Shown: positions 10,661 through 22,400, counted from the stretch's first letter. The stretch is 64,000 nt of DNA from Undaria pinnatifida (GCA_012845835.1 JABAKD010000009.1:12677955-12741954), one strand, 5' to 3'. Notes: generated from the letters alone by a model not told the origin. A program made the numbers and translations.

Positions 10661-12314
10661 TCATACGTGGCCCGTGTGCGCGAAAATCGCAAAAGTCGGC
10701 AGAGGTGAAAGGGAGCCCACCCACGGCATCACTTTCGGTGCGGGGCATAGCCCACCCAAACCGACACCCAAAATCGGAGAGAAAGGAGTGTGCTGTCCGC
10801 AAGCCCTCATGAGGTATATGCCACCATCCCCAACACGGGTGAGACTCGTCCAACTATTGCGGTCATGTTCCGTGGCAGGCTCCGGCAAGCAAGACAGAAA
10901 GTCGGCGTTGCCGTTCGCGCTTCCTTTGCGGTACTCGAGTGTGTAGTTAAACGTGGTGAGGAACTCGAGCCATCTTTGGACTCGGGCGTTGTGGTCCCCA
11001 CTTTGCATATGCTTTCCAGTGTTTTGTGGTCAGAGAACGTACGGAACTTGGTGTTCCAAAGGTAGCCGCGGAGGAATTTGAGAGCCCAGACGATGCTGCC
11101 AGCCTCCAGATCAAGAGGAGTCCAATGACTTTCTAAGTCGAGCGTAGAGCGTAGCTCGGCTGATGTACGCGATGGGTTTTATGGAGCCATCCGTTTGCTC
11201 CTGTTCGAGAGCGGCGCCAAACCCGTCGATTCAGGCGTCGCAATACATGTGAAATGGGCGTGAGCCGTCGGCGACGGCGTTCCAACTGGGGAAAACGAGG
11301 ACCGGCGGGTTCGTGAGCTCCGCCAAGATCTCTCATACCATCTTCTCATAGCAGGCGTGAATGAAAACTTAACTTCCTTCCGGAGGAGCGCGTTAATCGG
11401 ACGAAGCCTCTTCGAAAAGTCGGGCAAAATTTGCGTTAACGGTAATAGTAGGCACCACCCATGAGTGCGCGCACCTGCTTAACGTCGGTGGGCATCGGCA
11501 TATTGGTCAGTGCCGATGCTATTTCTGCTTTTGGGTGTAGGCCTGCCGGGTAAATGGAGTGGCCCAGAACGTTCGCATCGATACCACCCAATCGCGCCTT
11601 TGAGGGGGAAAGCTTGAGATTATGATTTCGAAGGCGCTCGAAGAGGGAGCGAATCGTCCGAACATGCGCTACCGGGTCGGAATCGAACACGATGACATTG
11701 TCGAAGAATGCTGCCACCTGTTTCAAGTCCTTGATCACCTCATTGATGACCTTGACAAATCACCCAGGCGAGGTGCTGCTGCCCTGAGGCATAAGGAGCC
11801 ACTCGCAGAGGCCTGTGGGTGTGCAGAACGCTATACGGGGAATTGTGTGCCGTTATTTGGTGGAACGAGGAAACCAAGTTGAACAAGGACAACACTCGAC
11901 CTGAGCCTAAGGAGTCCAGGACCTGGTCCACGCGGGGAATCGGCAGTTGGCTAAGCTTGCCAATTTGGTTGAGCTTCATGTAGTTCACCGTGATCCTCAC
12001 GCCTCCAGATTTCTTCGGCATGACCACCAGTGGGCTCGAATACGGTGAAGTCGAGTGATGGATCAGCCCAGCCGTGAGGTACTGGTTAAGAGTCTCGTCC
12101 ATTTCTTTGGCCAGTATCGGGTTTTTGCGATGGGGTCGTGAAGTGACCGGAGCGCTACCCTCCGGAACCGAGATTTCGAAGGGCATCAAGAAGCAAGACC
12201 CAAAGCCCGTCTTCGGGGTGGAGAACACGCCAGGAAAGTCGCAGAGCACATCACCCAGTTGCTCGATGGCCGAGGGGTCTCAGCCAGGGTCACGTAAGTC
12301 TAACGCAATCTCCC
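10661..12314 (-). pseudogene. Chromovirus reverse transcriptase and RNase H
   Basis: RT copies the RNA to cDNA, and RNase H removes the template. RT motifs run 'AGLIHHSTSPYSSPLVVMPK', 'GGVRITVNYMKLNQI', 'FNLVSSFHQI' (12249-11740), then in another frame 'FFDNVIVF', 'HNLKLSPSKA' and 'VLGHSIYPAG' (11738-11436). The motif A Asp and the second Asp of the usual Y-x-D-D are both Asn here, which would abolish polymerase activity. RNase H remains are 'DFSKRLRPINALL' (11425) and the hallmark 'FNYTLEYRKGSANGNADFLS' (about 10930). At least three frame changes occur. Confidence 0.92.
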
Positions 12315-13561
12315 TCAGGTGCGGCGGGAGTCGGACTCAGACCGTAGAAACGCAGAACGCTGGGCTGGGTTCAATCGTTCCATTAGCGTCGGCGAGGGCG
12401 ACGGCACGGCGGGAGCTGCCACCTCCGTGTCAGGCGAGCGCGCGACCGCTGAGATCTGGCTGTCCGAAGTCTGGCCAGGGTGGCGCCCCGCAGCGTGGGT
12501 GGTGTGTTGCAAGGCCCCTAGCGGGACGCGCAAAGTGGGACGTCGGCGACCCCGACGAGTTTGCCTGGCTCGAGATCTGCGACACCTGTTAAGAGAAGCA
12601 CCTGTCGCCCTGAAGCAACGAAGTGCTTCTTGCCCCGAAAGAATGTCCGGCTGCGGCAGTATGTCGACAACGTAGTGTCCTGTGAGCGCAGGGGAGCCGT
12701 TACTGCGCACCAAGTTGACCGTGAGCAGCTGGGGCTCGTCCGACAAGACGACACCTCTAGTGCCATCATATAGGAGGTGGAAAGCACCGTTCGTAGCTGC
12801 GGCGTCGACGGCATAAGCCGCTACGCCTGTTGTGGCGTGGTGGGAAAACATCAGCTTGCCCAAACTCGATTATCGATGGGACAAGGAGGCAAGGCGCGGT
12901 ACGAACGGGTGTTGAAGCGCCCCCAGCTGTCGCGACCCAGCAAGACAGCGTGCTGCATGACCGGTGGAGGGACTACGCATGCCCACACTGCGAGAGAGCA
13001 CGTCTGTTCTTTTTCGCAGAAAAATTGGGCGCTCAGGCGGACGCGGGTCGCGGTTCGTAAAGGGGCGGATTCGCCAAAACCACCCCAGGAGCGAAGGCTG
13101 CTGGGTTGCTCGCACACCGACGAAGCGGTACCTGTCAGTAGCATACAGTACAACACGTCACGTCCGATGAAGGTTTTAGGGGAGCCAGTATCGAAGAGCG
13201 CGCACATCTGTAAGGCGCAATGACGTCCCCTCCGCCATGTATTGCAATCTCGGCAGTGATAGAAACGTCGTCCAGCGTCACGGTACTCCCGACAAGGCAG
13301 GGGCCGTGTTTTGGCAGCGCACAGCCTGAGGCGCCGCCAGATACTATCGCCAAAACCTCCGGACTTTGGTCGCCGGGTGTGCCCGAAAAATAGGCCGAAA
13401 TCTCTGAAGGAGGGCCTTGGCGAGCGTCGACCACGGTCCCCGAGCGCGACTGTGGAGCGGACGATATTTCGTGGATTCCAGCATTTCCTGTGGGGCTGCG
13501 GAACCGACGAGGGGAGGCCGGGTGTGGCGACCCGGCCTCGCTGTCGCGAGTTGCTTCGCAA
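12315..13561 (-). pseudogene. Chromovirus aspartic protease and linker to RT
   Basis: The frame 13561-12851 carries the retropepsin active site 'ALFDTGSPKTFI' (about 13195) and, 70-80 residues later, 'AVLLGRDSWGRF', the usual (I/L)LGRD flap-side motif. The frame 12863-12315 continues toward RT with 'HYVVDILPQPDILSG'. This protease would cut the polyprotein. The DTG triad is intact, although the whole is split over frames. Confidence 0.85.
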
Positions 13562-13662
13562 ACGGCAGAAAGTGCCTCACTGAGCAATTGTTTTCCCTCT
13601 CCACTTGTGTGGGTCAATGGCTCGGGGGTCGTCCGCCCGGAGACCAATACCCCACACTGGGT

Positions 13663-14199
13663 CTAGGGGGCTGGTCTCGGCCAAACGTTTGTTGCCAGTG
13701 CTCGAAATGTGAAGTTTCGTGGCTGGATTATGCGTAAATTTGGGGTGGGTGCCAGATAACACGGCAGTTTGCTTCTCCCTGCCCCAAACAGCGGAGTCAA
13801 ATTGCGCACGCCTCGACCGACGCGTTTGTGTGTTCTTGAGTCAGGCGATGACATGATGAGCTCCACTGCGCGAGGGTCTTTAAAAAGCCTGGCCTTTTCG
13901 GCCATCATATACTGCTCCACACAAGAATATGATACGTCATCCACGACAAACGACGAAGGAGACCACTGCGAAAAGTAGGACGGCGGTTGCCAGAGCAACA
14001 CCACTTTGTCTGTGGAGTATTCGAGAGAAGGGTCAAAAGTCGACGGTGCCAACCCGTCTGAGGCCCTGTTAGGAATATGGACCTGCAATGTCCCCGTTTG
14101 GCAACACCAGTCCTCGGCACTTTGGGCCCGTAGCGTCCCCTTCTGGGAACGCCCGGCCTCGGGCGCACGACGTGAGTGCGAACCCACGGGTGTTCGCAT
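13663..14199 (-). pseudogene. NADAR (YbiA/DUF1768-like) domain inside the retrotransposon
   Basis: Residues about 70-130 of this 178-residue frame read 'PPSYFSQWSPSSFVVDDVSY', 'CVEQYMMAEKARLFKD' and 'RTHKRVGRGVRNL'. These match the first half of the NADAR fold: F-S-(N/Q)-(W/F)-x-P, then the very conserved E-x-(Q/Y)-Y-M-M-x-x-K-A, then K-x-x-G-R-x-V. Family members act on ADP-ribose, NAD or riboflavin-pathway intermediates, and some remove ADP-ribose from nucleic acid. The second half of the domain (the usual W...KF.q...L..T) is missing or out of frame after about 13800, so this copy is broken. It lies between the Gag-like region and the protease, same strand, inside the LTRs. Confidence 0.8.
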
Positions 14200-16324
14200 C
14201 GTGGTCTTGTCGCTCTTTGGCGTAAAATCACAAAAAACTGCTCTCGCTGCGCCCGAAGGGGCAGGGGCTCTGAGCTGTTTCTGCTTGACGAGGGGCGCGA
14301 TTCTTCCGCAACTTTACGGGAATAGCGTCCAGCTGATCAGGCTGGAGGCCGTGGCGTCACCACTGGCCCGTTGCGCAGTATCGGATCTTCTTCCTGCACC
14401 ACTGGGGCAGACATAGCCTGAAGCACGTGGGTTAGCGTACCAGAAGATTAAGCAGGGCCCGTAGACCCTGTGGGCGTCTTCTTGAGCGGGGCTTGGGCAG
14501 GTGGCAACAATGTTTTAGCCCGAGGAGGCTCTTTTCCGTCAGTCCTCTTGGAGAAGGGAGACGAGGTAGATAATCTTGTCGACTCCTCCTTGATGGAAAA
14601 AAAGACAGAGCGCCCGCTGCTATCGCGAGCAAACACCGGACCGAGCCTCTCAAACGATCTTGGTGTTTTAGTGTTGGCCTTCCCACAACTCAAACCGACC
14701 GCCACCTCGTGGCCAGAAAAAGTGTTTGAGGGTCGGCCGTCCCACACCTCAAACCGACCGCCATCGCATTGTCAGGGAGAGGGGGGGGATGAACACGTTC
14801 ACCTAAAATGGTGACGCGCCGTCACCGTGGGTGTATTGCTGCGCGACGCGTGCGTAGGGGGAGCGCGCAAAGCGCGAGCTCCCGTGCCATGGTTGATGAG
14901 GGCGGCGTTTGGAGCGCATACCCCCATTGCCGAGTTTATGCCGCGGCTGAGGGGAACGGCGCTGGAAGCGTGGGTTCCCGTCGCCGAACTCAGACCATGA
15001 CCGAGGGGAACATCGAGAGAAGCGCGCGTTCTCGCCGTCGAAAAACCTACCTGGCTGAGGGGAACCACGCTCGAAGCGCTAGTTCCCGCCGCAGGTACTA
15101 CGCCGTGAGATCGTTAACAGACGGTGTAGGAGCCAGTGGGCTCTCGACGGAGGCAATTTGTGCTGCGTTATTGGACAGGATAGCAACAGGTACACGAGCA
15201 CCTTCAGAAACCAAAAGAGGTGTTCCCGACAGTGCCGTCGACGGACAGGCCGGGTGTGCCGTACCGCCGTCTAGATGTCAATTGCCGGTACGGAATGTGC
15301 CAGGCTGGCGCGCGTTCGGATTTCCTCCCCAGTTATCGGCGGCTCCAAAGCACATTCCAGGAGAAGGAGTGGGGGCAGAAGAGGCGGGGAAGGGCGGGAT
15401 ACCACCATGGTGATCCGACGTGAGTGTTATCGTTGTGACAGTTTATCTGGCCCTGATCCTGGTGGTACCCTCGCGATTGACCTGAATTTTCTTGTGATTG
15501 TTCGGGCGAGAAGATTCGCCGTCTCGACGGTAGCAGATTATGCGTGTTTGCCAACGTCGGTATGTGTCATCGTCGCCAAGTCGGCCAAGTTCAGGGTTCA
15601 AACAGCCGCTCGCATTAATGAAAGAATATCTACGATTCTTGAAGGAGTGGTTGTCCTCGTGGCAGTTGAGGCAAAGCCTCCGGTTTTTCGGAGGGTATCA
15701 GCGCGAGTGGAGGGTGAGAGGAGGCCGCTCCAAAGGGGAGGGTCGTCTGTGTCAAACGAGGCACTAACGGCGAAAACTTCTGCACAATGATATTCTCCTA
15801 GTGGCCAACAGCTCGGTGTCTGGTCAAGCCAAGGGTCAGATGAATCATGGATGGGCATGAAAGTTGGACGATGGCTCGATCTCGTCTGCCACGGAAGCGA
15901 CTGGGGTGGCACTCGGCTCTGGCCGCGCCCATGATCGGCGGGCCGGGGCCCCGACGAGGCGGATGACCGTGCTCCCGTCGAAGAAACCGGCAGAGCAAAA
16001 TATGTTTCGCCGTTGATGGCTGGTGTCTTATTTTGTGCTAAGTCGCTGAAAGCCAGCCACCTAGCATCCAACGAGGCGTATGGCCGCGAGTCCGTTGCCT
16101 TCGAACCAGGGTACAGCGTGGGTATGAGAGTCGAAAATTACTCATTCACCGCCATCCGAGCCACCTCCAACATCACATCCGTCCCCGGAGACAAAACACG
16201 CTCACTCCCCGTAGCGGTCGACACAAGTACGCGAAACTCCCGACTGAAATCAGAAAAAGACGTGCCGTTACACATTCCAAAAGTATAGTGTAGCCCTCCC
16301 CCGTGTCGACTCGGTCGAAGTGCG
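14200..16324 (-). pseudogene. Chromovirus Gag-NADAR interval, heavily broken
   Basis: Many short minus-strand frames, none with a recognisable fold. A degenerate zinc-knuckle-like 'NCHNDNTHVG' near 15440 is too damaged to call. An in-frame 54 bp tandem repeat sits inside, listed separately. Position between Gag and protease suggests the C-terminal part of Gag or an extra linker. Confidence 0.45.
14837..15106 (-). repeat. 54 bp (18-codon) tandem repeat in the Gag region
   Basis: Units begin at 14891, 14945, 14999 and 15053 with 'g(g/a)(c/t)(t/c)gaggggaac', spaced exactly 54 bp, with a partial unit before. On the minus strand they encode 18-residue Ser/Ala/Pro/Gly-rich repeats ('VPLSRGINSAMG'-like). 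A spacing that is a multiple of three suggests expansion while the frame was coding. Confidence 0.8.
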
Positions 16325-17764
16325 TCACGAGCAGGCGTAGCAGGAGGGTGAAAGGCCCAGATGCTCCTCTTGCCATAGCTCTTGACACCTCTTGCCTAGT
16401 ACCACGGCAACCTCGCCGAGGCCCGTGCTCGAGGTCGAAGACGAGCAGGAGGAGGTTGACGAGCCGTCCAACGCTGAACGTCCTCTCGCGCCATTCCTCC
16501 GCCCTCCGTTGCCTCCGCCAGAGCTTCGGCCACTGCCCCGAATGCTGCAACCAAGCTTGCCCCCTCGGCGGCACACTGAGCCACCACCAGCACCCGACGC
16601 GCCTTTCTCGCCTCCACCACCGCTGCCACCCCCGCGACGGTGGTGGTGGTCGCCACCCCCACCATTTTTGTCGCCACCCTCGGAGCCACCACCCTCACGG
16701 GTACGGTCCCCGCGATCGTGACGGTCGCTGCGTCGATGATTCCCCCGGGTGCGTTGCGCCAAATCTTCCTCCGGGGTCGGCCAGAAGACGGGGTCGGGGG
16801 CCTCGTCGTGGGCCATCCGCAGGGCCTTGATGAGGGCAAGAGCCGGGGCGGCTCTCGTCTGTCCGGCATAGGAGGTACAATCCCTGCGGGCCTAGGCCGC
16901 CTCCACTGGAAGGGCGTCCTCGTGCCGCGACGCCGGCCTCTCTAACGTGAGGAGGGCGGAGGCCGTTTCCACCACCGCTTGTGCCAACTCCGCCGAGAAC
17001 TTTACCCTCGGGGTAGACGCCATGACCTCAACGCTGCCCTCCATAAAGGCATTGTCCCCGGGTCGTGACCCCTGGGAGGCGACACTCAGTGGGCGCGCCG
17101 GAGGCGAGGGGGGCGCGGTAGCTCCCGCCGCAGCCGACGCAACTGATTGGGCGAGGGCTTGGTGCGCCCTCTCCACTACCAGGGATTCCCCCCGCGCAGC
17201 GGTCTTCGCCTGCTCGATATCTTCGTCAAACCGATATCGGCGTGCTTCACGCCGGATAATCGTCTGGTTGGCGTCGTCGAGCGCCCGCTGGGCCCTCGCC
17301 GCCGCATATGCCAAGTTCGAGGGGCCGGCATGGGTACCCCGGTCCCGGGAGCGCTGGGGGTGGCGCTCTGCCGAGAGCGGAGAACCCAGGTGGCGGCGGT
17401 GGTGCCCTGTCGAGCGCGGGGAGGCCAGCTGGTGGTGCTCCCCCGGGGCTGGCGACAGCTGGCATCCCGCCCCCGAGTCCGGTGGAGGTTGGTCCGCCTC
17501 CTTCGCTACGCGAACCGGCGAGTCGACCCTCTTGGCTGGTGGGTCGGGGTGGTGGTCTGGTGGTCCACCCTCCGTCTCGTCACCGGAACCTTCCGCCGGA
17601 GGTTCCCCGTTTCTCGAGTCGCAGGATCTCGAGCGAGCGCTCCCTGTTTCGTGGGCATCCAGGTTGGGACGTGTGGTAGAACTTAGCCCGCCCCGCTTCC
17701 TCACTAGTAGACATGCTGTTGCTTGTTGTCGCAGTGCAAAGATCAGTATATAGCGCCCGAACAA
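16325..17764 (-). pseudogene. Gag-like region
   Basis: The 290-residue frame 17764-16892 opens about 1.1 kb after the 5' LTR. It is rich in charged residues and Ala, with a helical stretch 'DEDIEQAKTAARGESLVVER' and then 'KFSAELAQAVVETASALLTL'. A Gly/Arg/His-rich low-complexity stretch follows (16816-16325). Assignment as Gag rests on position and composition. I see no capsid motif or intact zinc knuckle. Confidence 0.5.
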
Positions 17765-18852
17765 AGCAGTTTCCTCACCGACCGCACTTTAGAGGGACGG
17801 TCGACGGTCGCTTCCACAGTAGTGCTTGCGTGCTGCATTATCGCTGATGTGTCCATAGGTATATACAATACCAACCGCATTAAAAAGGACAGTAGAACGC
17901 CATGACCAGCTGTAGAAAAGGGGCAGTATTGACCCTACCAACATTGTGAAAAGGTAGCATGTACCAACCGCACTAAGATGGGTCGTACAAGTCCTGACAT
18001 ATGCAGAAAAAATCCCGACCCTCCTAGCATCGTGAAGGACAGCACATGTACTAACAGCAGTAGAAAGACAGCACCACGCCCGAACAGCTGAAAATTTCCG
18101 CACTCACACCGACCGCATCATAAGCGGGCAGTTACGTCGACAGCGATGCAGTGTGCTTCCTTATCGCTCCTGTGCCCACACGGGGAAGGAGTGTTAGTAC
18201 TGCGTTCCAAGATAAAGGGCAACCCCCACGCTGACAACGCGACATAAAAAGCCAGCGTAGAAATTCAGCGTTCACTACATTCAAGTTCTGTGGCATGGGA
18301 GAGCCAAGACAAGAAATCTCTCGAATGGATCTTGCAAGGGGCACTTGCACAGCAGCGGAGCCCCCGAAGCACAAAAAGAAGGACAAGTCGACGGGCGATC
18401 TTGGGGCTTGTGCTGGCTGCTCGCGGAGATGTGCAGGTAATTGCGCAGCGCGAGGCTGGCAGGATGCAACATGCTGGCTGAGCGCGGAGTGAACAAGTCT
18501 GGTGGGTGGAGCTTGGGCCGGTCCGCTGCTGTGAAGCAACTGGCGGGGGACGTGCGACCAGAAAGCCCAGGCGAAGAGCGTGCTCCGGGGAGCAGCGTCT
18601 TCCGCACGTTGTCCGAAGGTGTCGTCCGTGCGCTGCGTGCCCGGCGACCAACAGGAGGGGCCCTTGGCGTCTCACTGCTGTAGTGGTCGCCGTTGGAGGA
18701 AGAAGGGCGCTCCCTCCGTTGAGATGCTACCCGCGAGGAAACAGGGGCTTCGGGCTCGACGAAAAGCAAAAAAACGCTACCAAAAAAAAAGGCATCGGCG
18801 AGATTCGAGGAGCACTGCTGCAAAAGAAACATCAAGCCAAGTCGACGCCATT
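17765..18852 (-). other. Chromovirus 5' leader
   Basis: About 1.1 kb between the LTR and the first long Gag-like frame with no recognisable product. Its 5' end carries the primer-binding site. Confidence 0.55.
18836..18850 (-). other. Chromovirus primer-binding site
   Basis: On the minus strand 'TGGCGTCGACTTGGC' starts just inside the 5' LTR. A site beginning TGG pairs with the CCA end of a tRNA. Its first eight bases equal those of the TRIM primer site (TGGCGTCG). I could not assign the tRNA. Confidence 0.7.
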
Positions 18853-19129
18853 TCTTAAGTTATTGAGGGGGGATACAGAGTGTCCCCTGCAGGTCTGCCT
18901 ATTGAGCAGATCCTCGGTCAGTACTCGCTTCCTTAGCCGTAGTAGTAGAGAAGTCAGCTTTATTATTTCCACAGAACCCCGAATAGCAACTGAGAACCGA
19001 GGCGTATGGCGCATGCCTCGGTTTCATTTCCTGACTATCCCGAATAAATAACGCCAACCTATCATGCGAAAACGGCCAATTACCTATCAAATCAGATAAT
19101 TGCAGGCCTTTCAAGGCCGCACCTTAACA
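18853..19129 (-). repeat. Chromovirus 5' LTR
   Basis: Begins TGTTAAGG (19129) and ends near 18853, where the terminal CA seems mutated. It aligns block by block to 6353-6622 but with many substitutions, so the insertion is old. Confidence 0.85.
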
Positions 19130-20261
19130 GCCGCACCTTAGTGCGGTGAAGACCGTTTTTGTCACGACCTCGTGCTACATACAGAGAGTCGTACCGCACG
19201 TCACCACGATCATTGGGGCTCCGAACTCCCGCTATTGTGCGGGCATTGTCACTCCGCAAGGCGCATCACACACGTGAGACCACGACCACGATAGGTAGTA
19301 AAACAATCCGAGCATTGTTATCAGACGGACTCCTGGCTGGGCTGTATACTCGTACGCATAATAAAAGGTTTCCGCATCGATCCCCAGGCTTTTATTGGAA
19401 AACTGAATGATGGGTTAACCTGATCGAAGTGTTCTTGGTCAAAAGGCAGGGCGGTTAAAGCGAGGTGGTTTGCCTGTCTGTGCCGACGTATCCGCCGTAA
19501 ACCCGTTTGCTCCACTGATGATGCACACCGTATCGGTGGCACTAGATGTCATCTTCTCTGTATACGCAATTCTGTCGAGTTCACGCGAATGACTGCTGTC
19601 CACCGGCGTCGGGTTGCCGTACGCCTATTACGTCTTCTCGTTGTTTTATCGCTTTTCTTCGTTTGTCAGTCTTCCTCGAACGAGTACAGGAGCATCTTTT
19701 GTACAGCGGGACTTAGGGTCACTTGATCAAAACGTTGTTATTATGTTCTGCCGGGGGAAGGCTCGTTTTCTTTCACTACTGCTTGTATGCACGAGGGCCG
19801 CCCTTGCGCGGGGCTGTTTCGATCACTGCCCAAACTTTGCTTGTCAAGTACTAACCGGAACCTCCGCCCTCTCCAGAACACACCGTTATTCCCTAGAGCA
19901 CCGTCACAACACCCCCCCTGGCTGTTTGGTCAGTAGGCTAGCTGTGCGACACGAATTCAAGACGATGCCTACCTCTCCCTAGCTAGGTTGTAATAAAATG
20001 GACGTTTTCGGACTGAATCGCTTCATTCAGCTCCTCGTTTCACCTCCAAAGCCGGGAACCAACCGTGGATATCACGCTATATTTACGCTTTCTGTCCATG
20101 ATGGCGTCCTTTTCTTCTGCAGAAAATTGAACCACGTGCAATGCATACACCACGACGGCGGTGTGACCCGCGTTTTCGCCTCATAAATACGCAAGTCCTC
20201 ACCCGTTTGCCTTGCAATTTTTTTTCGTCTCCGAGATCATTGTGAACTCCTCCCAATGAGT
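19130..20261. other. No gene seen
   Basis: Several 60-120 codon frames exist, but none shows a family motif or support from the other copy of any repeat. Short 'cgcacctta' repeats next to the LTR end (19110-19143) form a small hairpin. Confidence 0.5.
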
Positions 20262-20525
20262 GAGGCATCCCATGCTAGGGTAGGGGCACAGCAGAGTTTT
20301 TTGAGATCCTAACCTTAGGAGATGAACGTTTCGCTCGAAACGTGACTTCGAAGATATTCATTCGTTGACCCGATCGACATTTCTATGCCCTGGTATTAAA
20401 AACAAACAAACATGCTCGAAAAATTGTAACACTACCCGATATAGGTCCCGCACTTGAAGGGCTGAACCGGTCACAAACGTCGAACGCTTCGCCCAAAACG
20501 CGCGACCCCCTCTGTGGGATGACTC
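20262..20525. mobile_element. MITE-2 copy 1
   Basis: The left end 'gaggcatcccatgctaggg' and right end 'tctgtgggatgactc' are inverted. The sister copy at 26225-26492 shares ends and internal blocks ('gtgacttcgaag.(t/c)attc', 'cgacc.a..ttctatg.cc'). About 264 bp with no ORF. The target duplication is unclear. Confidence 0.7.
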
Positions 20526-20623
20526 AACTATATATTTAGTCTAGTGTGCTCAAAGCAGACCAGCCAAAAGGCAGCGATGAACATTATTGTTGGCCTTGGC
20601 ATGTATATCGCGACTTTCGTGGG

Positions 20624-20735
20624 GGACCCATGGGCGACCCACGGTCGACTCACGGTCGACTCACGGGTGACCCACGGTCGACTCACGGGTGACCCACCGA
20701 CGACTCACGGGTGACCCAAGGGTGAGCATACGGAA
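20624..20735 (+). repeat. Short tandem repeat of about 12 bp
   Basis: Imperfect units of 'gactcacgggtgacccac' and 'ggtcgactcac' in alternation, about eight to nine copies. It is also rich in short self-complementary gtcgac sites. Confidence 0.75.
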
Positions 20736-21339
20736 GATCCATGGGCTAGTACCAATAGGGCGAGCAAACGTCGTAGGACCGTCCTACGAGATCAAAGCTA
20801 AGCTTGCCACAAGTACCTGTCGTGCAGGATATAACAACCCGTGTAGCGATCGGGCAGCGACCACGTGCTTCTCGCCTGCTAAATGGGGCATATGCCTTCA
20901 ATCGGACTATGGGGGTGGCCAGAGCCTGTTCGCTACATGGCGGGTAGCGACTCCATAAGGCATGGAAGGTGTCCAATTGCAACGCATTGTACCAAGTCAT
21001 CGAGCGTTTCTGCCTCCTCTGCCTCCCAATCTGACGATACTCCATCCAGACACTTTCCCCGGTGCTCCCAACGAGCTATGACTGAGGTATTCACCACGCA
21101 CCTCCGGCCCATAGACGTGTACGTGGCGACTGCTGCGATCGGGTCACCCCTGAGCCCAAATTCTACATCTCATACGATTGGCGCCGACTTATCTTCATTA
21201 AAGTGCCGCAAGTCTGCGAGCGTCCACAGAATGATACGGGGGGTGGCTCGGAAACGTTTTTTGTTCGTGTTTTTCACCCTTCCTTCTAGATGTGGTGGCA
21301 CTCCTCGACCTTCCAAGGGCCCGCCCCTTTCTTGTTCAC

Positions 21340-22400
21340 CAACTTCGGCTCCATTGCCTGTTGGAAAAGAGAGCTATCATCGCTTTCTCGTGTAGGCTTA
21401 GAATGAGATCACCTTCTGTGACCCCTGCGCTCGACGATGGCCGCTGTATCTCCGCCTTTCGGCGCTGCCTGTTTATTTCATTGATTTTTTCGTGGATCCT
21501 CTTCAACCTTTGACCAACCTCCATCATGTTGTACCGGCAGGTTCTGTAGGAATTGGTAAGATCAGGGCCTCTGAGTTGAGTGCTATAATATGACCTTGGC
21601 GATCGGGTGGCCACCAATCCTAATTTCCCTGTGGCCAATCGTATTTCACTGGTTCTCCCCACCCTTTTAAGCTTGCCGAGCTCATGCAAGGCGGAAGAGC
21701 CCGACTCACAGTGTGTCTCGTGCATGGCGGCAGCAATGAAACTGCCATGACGATGGCAGAGTCGTCGGACGATGATGTGCTCGAACTCGAAGCGGCGGTG
21801 ATATGTTGTTGCGTAGGGGAGGTTGTGGTGAAGGGTTTGAAGACACATTTTTTTGCAGGGGCGGTCGGCAGATACGTGGGCATGCTGTCCGCGTCGTCTT
21901 GCTTCCGACAAGGCTAACATGGAACGGCAGGAACAACACGTATGCGGCGACCGGGATTCTTTCCTGGCGTGTCTCGGCAGAAAATTCGAGGTAGGGGGCA
22001 TTTTTTTGGCAGCGGGCGACAATTGGGGGGTGGGTGTCGAAGGCCGGCGTTGGGTTCACGCCGAGAATCTTGCATGGACGACACCAATTGAAGGATATAT
22101 TTTCTTGAGGACAGCGGCGTCGGTGCCTTGTTGGCACCTTGACGAACGTAAGCAGGGTGAATGCAGATCCTCGCCCAGCCACCTACGAAAAAATAGAATA
22201 GGAGAGACCGGCGAAGGGTGTCGACGATTCAAGCGTAGTGTCGAGTTCTAAGTGTCGGACGGTGGCGGCACATGATGTTCGCGAGCGACGAAGTAGGAGC
22301 GCTGTTGACGGTCGGTGGCGAGGTTGCATGTAGGCTAGCTGGTCGCGGTTAAAGGTTTGATGACGTCGCTCTATGTTGGGAAGCTCGTAGGCACAATCGA
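21340..22400 (-). pseudogene. Second Ty3/chromovirus pol remnant (integrase end)
   Basis: On the minus strand the frame near 22370 reads '(F)NRDQLAYM', then shifts to '(A)TDRQQRSYFVAREHH', matching the chromovirus 'ARDHLAYCDLATDRQKRADD'. From 22182, 'SAFTLLTFVKV' and 'NWCRPCKILGVNP' match its post-core tail ('SAYTIRQDV', 'GSYKILAVGP'). It is clearly a different, more diverged element. Downstream frames (22022-21336) may be its 3' coding end but match nothing I know. No LTRs found. Confidence 0.65.

Larger units (their letters stand above)
6353..19129 (-). mobile_element. Ty3-type chromovirus, degenerate, about 12.8 kb
   Basis: Flanked by LTRs at 6353-6622 and 18853-19129. The order on the minus strand is 5' LTR, primer-binding site, long leader, Gag-like region, NADAR domain, aspartic protease, reverse transcriptase, RNase H, long Ser/Pro linker, integrase, chromodomain, 3' noncoding region, 3' LTR. 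PR-RT-RH-IN order with a chromodomain after integrase defines the chromovirus branch of Ty3. All coding parts carry frameshifts or stops. I found no matching target-site duplication and no clean polypurine tract. The visible LTR divergence also says this is an old copy. About 12.8 kb is long for the family, explained partly by the inserted MITE, the linker and extra Gag-region sequence. Confidence 0.93.
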
